The position numbers were made by a program, and so were the translations under genes. A stretch of DNA of 64,000 nucleotides, from NCBI GenBank assembly GCA_016839705.1, contig JAEOTR010000062.1:38365-102364 (forward strand), written 5' to 3'. The DNA is from Promethearchaeota archaeon. GTDB taxonomy: Archaea; Asgardarchaeota; Lokiarchaeia; Sigyniarchaeales; SOKP01. How positions within the stretch are numbered: position 1 is the stretch's first letter; each line of letters begins with the position of its first letter. The notes under the pieces were generated by a model that saw only the letters and a list, made by a program, of their open reading frames with translations, ran no database searches and was not told where the DNA came from. Shown in pieces: positions 59,062 through 64,000 of the stretch.

Positions 59062-60576
59062 ATGATAGAAGAAATCGAAAAAATCCCTAATTCTTCCATA
59101 ATGAGAGAAGATTTAGATTTTAAATATTATGTGGCTGGAGCATGGAAAAAATCATCTTCGGGGAACACAATAAATATTAAAAATCCCTATGACAATGAGC
59201 TAGTAGGCTCTGTGCAAGCATGTTCCATTGAAGAAGCTAATCAGGCTATAATTGTTGCAAAAGAAAATCAAGAATGTTGGGAAGAAAAAACTCAGAGAGA
59301 ACGATCAGATATATTAAGAGCAGCTGCTCACTTGATGAGGGAATGGGCTAATCCCTTAGGGTATATTATGATGAAGGAAATTGGGAAGCCCCTAAAAAGT
59401 GCAGTGTCAGAAATAACTCGAACAGCCGAGTTATTTGAAGCCACAGCCGAAGCAGGATTGCAACAAGAAGGAGCAGCAATTTACGGAGATGCGTTTAAAG
59501 GTTTTAGTAAAGACAAGATGTCAATGACTTATAGAGTTCCTTTAGGAGTGATCCTATGCATTGGTCCCTTTAATTATCCGTTTAATCTTACGGGATCTAA
59601 AATAGCTCCTGCATTAATGGCAGGAAATACTGTTGTGGTCAAACCTCCTTCCCAAGGAGCAATTAGTCCCTTATTCTTTGGATTAATTTTAGAAAAAGCG
59701 GGAGTTCCTCCAGGAGTTTTTAATATAATCACAGGGAAGGGTTCTGAAATCGGAGACTATTTAGTACAACACCCCATGATCAACATGGTAAGTTTTACCG
59801 GTTCTTCGGAAACAGGCAAGCATCTTGCAAGCATTGTAGGAATGAAACCATTATTGCTAGAATTAGGTGGAAAGGATGCTGCTATCGTTTTAAATGATGC
59901 AGATTTAGAAAGAACAGTAGGTGCAATTGTCTCGGGAGCTTTTTCATATAGCGGACAAAGATGTACAGCTGTAAAAAGAGTTCTTCCAATGCCCAGAATT
60001 GCTGATAAATTAATAGAATTAGTAAAAACGAAAACGATGAATTTATCGATTGGAAATCCCGAAAAAAATGCCACTATCGGGCCTCTCATTAATTCAAAAC
60101 AATGTGATTATGTTCAAGGATTAATCGACGATGCCTTGGAAAAAGGTTGTACCTTACTATGTGGAAATAAAAGGGAAGGCAATATCATGTGGCCAACATT
60201 GTTGGATAACGTTACAACTGAAATGAGAATCGCGTGGGAAGAACCTTTTGGTCCTGTACTACCTTTTATAAGAGTTCACAGTGCCGAAGAAGCCATAGAA
60301 ATTTCGAACAACTCGGAATATGGACTTCAAGGTATGATTTTTACTGAAAACATCGATTTAGCTTTTAACATCGCACAAGAGTTAGACGTAGGAACCGTTC
60401 AAATAAACGGAAAAAGCGAAAGAGGTCCAGATCACTTCCCATTTTTGGGAACCAAATCTTCAGGCTTAGGAACACAAGGCATAAAATACTCAATTGAAGC
60501 AATGAGTAGGCCGAAAGTCACTGTAATGAATTTATCTGAAAAAGGAAGACTAGTAAAATTATGCAAATATGATTGA
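59062..60576 (+). CDS. gapN: GapN-type NADP-dependent glyceraldehyde-3-phosphate dehydrogenase
   Basis: Aldehyde dehydrogenase superfamily, 504 residues. 'CIGPFNYPFNLTGSKIAPALMAGNTVVVKPP', 'SFTGSSETGKHLAS', catalytic 'LELGGKDAA' (Glu267) and 'GQRCTAVKR' (Cys301) are present. The C-terminal 'QINGKSERGPDHFPFLGTKSSGLGTQG' is the stretch that marks non-phosphorylating GAPDH, which oxidises glyceraldehyde-3-phosphate to 3-phosphoglycerate irreversibly and yields NADPH. This is part of the modified archaeal glycolysis. A short-chain aldehyde dehydrogenase is the alternative. Confidence 0.85.
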   Translation: MIEEIEKIPNSSIMREDLDFKYYVAGAWKKSSSGNTINIKNPYDNELVGSVQACSIEEANQAIIVAKENQECWEEKTQRERSDILRAAAHLMREWANPLGYIMMKEIGKPLKSAVSEITRTAELFEATAEAGLQQEGAAIYGDAFKGFSKDKMSMTYRVPLGVILCIGPFNYPFNLTGSKIAPALMAGNTVVVKPPSQGAISPLFFGLILEKAGVPPGVFNIITGKGSEIGDYLVQHPMINMVSFTGSSETGKHLASIVGMKPLLLELGGKDAAIVLNDADLERTVGAIVSGAFSYSGQRCTAVKRVLPMPRIADKLIELVKTKTMNLSIGNPEKNATIGPLINSKQCDYVQGLIDDALEKGCTLLCGNKREGNIMWPTLLDNVTTEMRIAWEEPFGPVLPFIRVHSAEEAIEISNNSEYGLQGMIFTENIDLAFNIAQELDVGTVQINGKSERGPDHFPFLGTKSSGLGTQGIKYSIEAMSRPKVTVMNLSEKGRLVKLCKYD

Positions 60577-60726
60577 GGAATTTTTCTCTCAACGGTACTA
60601 TATTTTTTAACAAAATGGATACCCTATTATTTTGACTGAAAATTTAGTTTAAATATTATTTCATGATTTTAATTACATAATTAATTTTAGAAGAAAAGCG
60701 AATAATTTTTAAAAAAAGTGAAAAAG

Positions 60727-61398
60727 CTACTTCTTAAGAACTAATTTCATCCAACCATTTGTTAGTATCATATGAAAATTATTTTTGAATTTCGTATGTT
60801 CAAGAAGCTTCTTAACTTTAGTATTATATATTTCCCAATCAAAACCGTGGAATTTTTGGATACGTGTTAAAATTTGGTATTTAAAAAAGCCATACCTTCT
60901 TTTTAACTTGAGGACTTCCTCGTCGGGGGGATTAGAGCATCCATCATAAATCCATGCCTTTGTATTACTCTTCAAAACACGATAACATTCATCGAAAACC
61001 TTAATTGGTTGCTTCCAATGATGAAATGAACCTGTACTAACAATAAAGTCGATTGAATTATCTTTAAATGGAAGCCGAATAGCATTGGCTAATTTGAAAT
61101 TAACATTTTCAAACTCTTTTCCATTACCAGAAGAAATTTCAACCATTTTTTTGCTTAAATCAATCCCATATATTAGGAGTTTTGGGGCTCTTTTTGCTAT
61201 TTCTATTGATAAGAAGCCCGTACCTGAACCCACATCAATCAACACGCCTTCATCTATTGTCTGAACAATGTTCTGAGCAATTTCCATTTCTGATTTACTT
61301 AAAATCCTTTTCACAAAAGCGTTGTAAAAAATAGAACCTAGAGTTGGAATAGACTCTAATCTCACTTGCATATCTTTAATAAATTTCGCAATAACCAT
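60727..61398 (-). CDS. class I SAM-dependent methyltransferase
   Basis: 223 residues. 'VLIDVGSGTGFLSIEIAKR' (motif I), 'YGIDLSKKMVEISSGN', 'DNSIDFIVSTGSFHHWKQPIKVFDECYRVLK' are the Methyltransf_11/25 landmarks. The C-terminal part is basic and aromatic ('RRYGFFKYQILTRIQKFHGFDWEIY'). Cytosolic; substrate unknown. Monocistronic. Confidence 0.88.
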   Translation of the reverse strand: MVIAKFIKDMQVRLESIPTLGSIFYNAFVKRILSKSEMEIAQNIVQTIDEGVLIDVGSGTGFLSIEIAKRAPKLLIYGIDLSKKMVEISSGNGKEFENVNFKLANAIRLPFKDNSIDFIVSTGSFHHWKQPIKVFDECYRVLKSNTKAWIYDGCSNPPDEEVLKLKRRYGFFKYQILTRIQKFHGFDWEIYNTKVKKLLEHTKFKNNFHMILTNGWMKLVLKK

Positions 61399-61552
61399 AT
61401 TATTTTAACTTTCTTAATAAAAACTTACCCTACCTTTAGGAATTTATGTTACGTATTGAGATAAACTAGTTTATTATAAAAATTTGATTCTAAAATAATT
61501 AAAACTATTCCGAGGGGTAAGATTTAAAAGAAATTTTATATTATATACAACT

Positions 61553-61600
61553 AAGTATAATCTTATACTTACGGTTCTAAGGCGGAACCAAATTTATATA
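61553..61600 (+). promoter_or_regulatory. palindrome, hairpin and TATA box before 61648
   Basis: AAGTATAA-TC-TTATACTT (61553-61570) is a perfect 18-base inverted repeat. GGTTC/GAACC (61573-61589) follows, then TTTATATAA-like TATA at 61592-61600. Their placement directly upstream of the TATA box suggests an operator or activator site for the next gene. Confidence 0.55.
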
Positions 61601-61647
61601 ACATTTTCAACGTCGTTAATTGCCTTAAAAATAAATAAGTGTCAAAA

Positions 61648-62046
61648 ATGGCTAAACCAACTAAAGAAGATGCATCATTGGTACTCCAAATTTTTGCTAC
61701 AGCTATCGCAGATAAGGATTACCAGAAAGCAACGAACTGGTTTGCTTTCGAAGTGAATGAAACAAATTACGAGGATTACACAAAAAAGTATCCTATGGGA
61801 AGTGAAGGCTATAAGAATTTCATGAAGTTTGGTAATTATGGCGAACTTGTAGGTACACTTGTTAACCGTGAACTTATTAGTGAAGACCTTATATTTGAAA
61901 TGTGGGGCGATATGATGTGGGAAAAAGCTAAACCTATTGTGTATGGGTTGCGAAAAGACCTTGCAATGCCCCGATTCTTAGAAAATTATGAAGTCTGTGC
62001 CTTGAAATATCCAAAATGGGCCGAGAATAACCCTCCAAAAGTCTAA
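61648..62046 (+). CDS. conserved hypothetical protein, DUF4760-like
   Basis: About 132 residues, helical. 'ASLVLQIFATAIADKDYQKATNWF', 'YPMGSEGYKNFMKFGNYGELVGTLVNRELISEDLIFEMWGDMMWEKAKPIVYGLRKD' and 'RFLENYEVCALKYPKWAEN' follow the DUF4760-type pattern (helix, 'wE..G.Lv..gl...l', 'W...p.i...R'). Unknown function. The ORF track uses a GTG; I prefer the ATG three codons later. A palindrome and TATA box lie upstream. Confidence 0.6.
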   Translation: MAKPTKEDASLVLQIFATAIADKDYQKATNWFAFEVNETNYEDYTKKYPMGSEGYKNFMKFGNYGELVGTLVNRELISEDLIFEMWGDMMWEKAKPIVYGLRKDLAMPRFLENYEVCALKYPKWAENNPPKV

Positions 62047-62073
62047 AAAACCTAATTCTTTTTTTTTAAATTT

Positions 62074-63714
62074 TTACTCATATATCTTTCTACGTTTTAT
62101 AACTATAACTAGGATGACAACTATTCCTGCTGAGAGAGGTAAGATCACAATCATTGCAACAGTCAATGGATTTCCTCCATCAGTCAATTGTGTTCCTTCT
62201 AGTGCTGTCACAAATACGTTCATTTCGGTCTGATTCATTGTGGCTTGCAGACCCGCTTCGATCAAAACATCCTTTGATCTCCTTAAATAGGTATGAAACG
62301 ACTCTTGCATTCCCGTGCCACTTTTCGGCACATAATCGGGATCTAACGAAGAATAGGTGTCATAGTCCAGCATAGCAGTTGCCATGAGGACGTTCTTAGA
62401 TGCCCAATAGTCTAATGCCACAGGATCTTGGCTGGCACCGATGATGTCCGTAAAACTTGTGTAGACATAATTGCCCCAAGGCCCACGCTTCATAGAACTC
62501 TCCAAAGGATTGGCGTTGATCCAAATCATGTCAAGAATATTCAATATTGGGGCCCGTGTCTCTACCATTAGAGTTGCCATCCCGCCTTGTGCAATTGAAA
62601 AGTGCTCGTGTGGAGTAGAAGGGTGTACTGACGGCTCAACAGACCCCTGCGGTACTCCCATATAATGCTTGATACAACCAGTCACGCCATAAAACAAATG
62701 AGACTTAAGGACTGGAATATTGATGACCTTTAATCGATCCGAATCGAAACCAGTAGTATTGTCCCATACTCCCTCTTTGAAACTGATATATGTACCATAT
62801 TCAGTCGTGAACTTGGGATAAGACACATAAATCTCTGTAGCTGAGTTCCAAGTTGAGTTTCGAACATAACCATCTGTGAAATCACCGTCATCAAAATCAT
62901 CGACAGTTTTGCTCCGTATCGAGTCCCATAGAAATGTTGATACGTCATAATTGTCAAACGAATTAGCCACATCGGCATTTGACTGAGTGTGGTAAAACGA
63001 GTTTGCTTGAGCATAGTTCATGCTTCCCCTTCCTTGTCCGTTATCAGCGATAATTATCTCCCCAGTGAAACCATCACGATGACCTACTATCACATTAATC
63101 AGGCTTTTTACTAGGTCAGTATTTGTCCCACCATTATAAGGCCATTGGCCATTCACTTTTAGAATCACCACATCATTATGCCCTATTAATCCAGAACTTA
63201 TATTCGCATTCTTGTAGAAGTACAGATCTTGAGCTTCCATAAGTTCGATGAGGGATGAGACGGCTTGATCCATATTTCCTTCTTCCCCTGTAGCATTCTG
63301 AACAAAGAACAGATCTGATGGATCAGACGCGAGTGCAGTTTGTGGTGATAAAGTGAGAGGAACCCGAATTCTATTTTCGGAAAATGTATCAAGGCTGAGA
63401 TTAAATGGATCTCTCACAATAATGAAGGAACTGACTAACAATGTAGACAAGATAAGCATGGGTTTTACAAACTTCGTCGATGTTCGCAATGAGATGATGG
63501 TGGTTGGGATTGGAGCCAATAGAGCATAACGGAATATTTTTATGTTCGCGACTGCAACCTGTTGACAGGGGTATACAATTCTTGTGGGTTTCTTACCTGT
63601 TCTGAGCATTAACCAAATAGCACTCAACACCGCTATAAAGCCAAGTTTCCACAGACCTCTGCTCTGCGTTTTATGTTTCTTCAATGAATGGGGACAATCT
63701 TTATTAGCAGGCAT
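62074..63714 (-). CDS. DUF362 domain membrane protein
   Basis: 546 residues. The N-terminus has one or two hydrophobic segments ('WKLGFIAVLSAIWLMLRTG', 'PMLILSTLLVSSFIIV') around 'KPTRIVYPCQQVAVAN'. The DUF362 body follows: 'DVVILKVNGQWPYNGGTNTDLVKSLI', 'GFTGEIIIADNGQG', 'VINIPVLKSH', 'GVTGCIKHYMG', 'IGASQDPVALDYWASKNVL'. A C-terminal helix ends 'VIVIKRRKIYE'. The main part probably lies outside the cell. Function unknown; some DUF362 proteins bind Fe-S clusters, but no cluster motif is visible. Its G+C is near 45-50 percent in lines I counted, far above its neighbours. Confidence 0.82.
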   Translation of the reverse strand: MPANKDCPHSLKKHKTQSRGLWKLGFIAVLSAIWLMLRTGKKPTRIVYPCQQVAVANIKIFRYALLAPIPTTIISLRTSTKFVKPMLILSTLLVSSFIIVRDPFNLSLDTFSENRIRVPLTLSPQTALASDPSDLFFVQNATGEEGNMDQAVSSLIELMEAQDLYFYKNANISSGLIGHNDVVILKVNGQWPYNGGTNTDLVKSLINVIVGHRDGFTGEIIIADNGQGRGSMNYAQANSFYHTQSNADVANSFDNYDVSTFLWDSIRSKTVDDFDDGDFTDGYVRNSTWNSATEIYVSYPKFTTEYGTYISFKEGVWDNTTGFDSDRLKVINIPVLKSHLFYGVTGCIKHYMGVPQGSVEPSVHPSTPHEHFSIAQGGMATLMVETRAPILNILDMIWINANPLESSMKRGPWGNYVYTSFTDIIGASQDPVALDYWASKNVLMATAMLDYDTYSSLDPDYVPKSGTGMQESFHTYLRRSKDVLIEAGLQATMNQTEMNVFVTALEGTQLTDGGNPLTVAMIVILPLSAGIVVILVIVIKRRKIYE

Positions 63715-63894
63715 ATCTTTAAGTCTCTATTCTTGCTAAAATCGGTACAGATATTAATATTTTCTTTTTTTCTCGCAAATTAAATGTGGCAATTTATGTA
63801 TATGTATTTATTATATTTTTTTTCTTATTCTCTTTATTATAAAACTTGAGTGCCAAATCTCACCATGGTACGTGCCACACAAACCCTTATTCTA

Positions 63895-64000
63895 TTAGCC
63901 GAGCGATGCACAGATAAATAGAGCCGCGCATGATGCCAGTAACCAACCGGTACTAGCCTTTTCAAGCGTTTTTCTCCCGAATTTGGCATATATGAACCAA
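63895..64000 (-). CDS. C-terminus of a membrane-like protein (5' part beyond the window)
   Basis: On the minus strand the last 106 bases encode 34 codons in one frame ending in a TAA at 63895: 'WFIYAKFGRKTLEKASTGWLLASC' then a hydrophobic end. The residue choice looks protein-like and the G+C matches the DUF362 gene. No family can be named from so short a piece. Between 63715 and 63894 I see no gene. Confidence 0.45.
   Translation of the reverse strand, partial: WFIYAKFGRKTLEKASTGWLLASCAALFICASLG

Noticed and set aside
1-64000. CRISPR arrays, rRNA, tRNA, complete insertion sequences, prophage genes
   Set aside because: I looked for spaced direct repeats, tRNA T-loops, transposase DDE motifs and phage structural genes and saw none that stand up; a covariance-model scan would be decisive for tRNA.

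Overview
The window reads as part of an Asgard archaeal chromosome, most likely from a Lokiarchaeia-like lineage. The DNA is AT-rich (individual lines I counted were near one third G+C). It carries archaeal TATA boxes and Shine-Dalgarno (SD) starts, and protein families typical of Asgard archaea: three Rab/Ras-like small GTPases, at least six longin or roadblock-fold proteins, TPR and coiled-coil proteins, and archaeal membrane proteins. No rRNA, tRNA, CRISPR array or intact insertion sequence was seen. The taxonomic call is inferred from gene content only.

Layout. 1-3.9 kb: a truncated 7TM-longin-like sensor gene (missing from the ORF track), an ArsR-like regulator with an ARPP-1 family protein, a decayed acyltransferase-3 fragment and a membrane protein. 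4-17.7 kb: lipid and acyl-CoA metabolism (sphingosine-1-phosphate-lyase-like PLP enzyme, SDR, two acyl-CoA dehydrogenases, a crotonase), mixed with longin/roadblock proteins and low-complexity proteins. It includes a TetR regulator whose probable 14-bp operator occurs at its own promoter and twice at the promoter of a DUF998 membrane gene. 18-33 kb: redox repair (MsrA/MsrB divergent pair, DsbA-like), two GTPases, a longin coiled-coil protein, DUF169 and FAD oxidoreductase genes, a tiny histone-H1-tail-like protein, TPR and NYN proteins.

33-42 kb is a pigment- and light-flavoured neighbourhood: a SAM methyltransferase, a Staygreen (Mg-dechelatase family) protein, a heliorhodopsin with retinal lysine and counterion, an HSDL2-like SDR, an isoprenylcysteine-methyltransferase-like protein, a large TspO/MBR-like protein, an MFS exporter, an aldo/keto reductase and a Rieske oxygenase. 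42-55 kb is membrane transport: a cation-diffusion-facilitator-like protein fused to winged-helix-like regions, then the most unusual gene in the window. That gene encodes an extracellular NosD-like parallel beta-helix joined through one membrane helix to a cytoplasmic ABC ATPase, divergent from an ABC-2 type permease. A heterodimeric ABC exporter follows.

54.7-57.7 kb holds signalling genes: a roadblock protein, a winged-helix/coiled-coil/roadblock fusion with repeated TTGTATAT motifs in front of it, a divergent GTPase and a secreted protein. 58-62 kb has an acidic microprotein, a thioredoxin-like protein, GapN-type glyceraldehyde-3-phosphate dehydrogenase and a methyltransferase. From about 62.07 kb to the end the base composition shifts to clearly higher G+C, with a DUF362 membrane protein and the C-terminus of another gene. 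This could be transferred DNA or an assembly join.

Besides the ORF track, I recovered by direct translation six genes or gene fragments: 1-892, 15658-15810, 17828-17977, 27531-27635, 58195-58368 and 63895-64000. I also recovered the pseudogene at 2859-3263.
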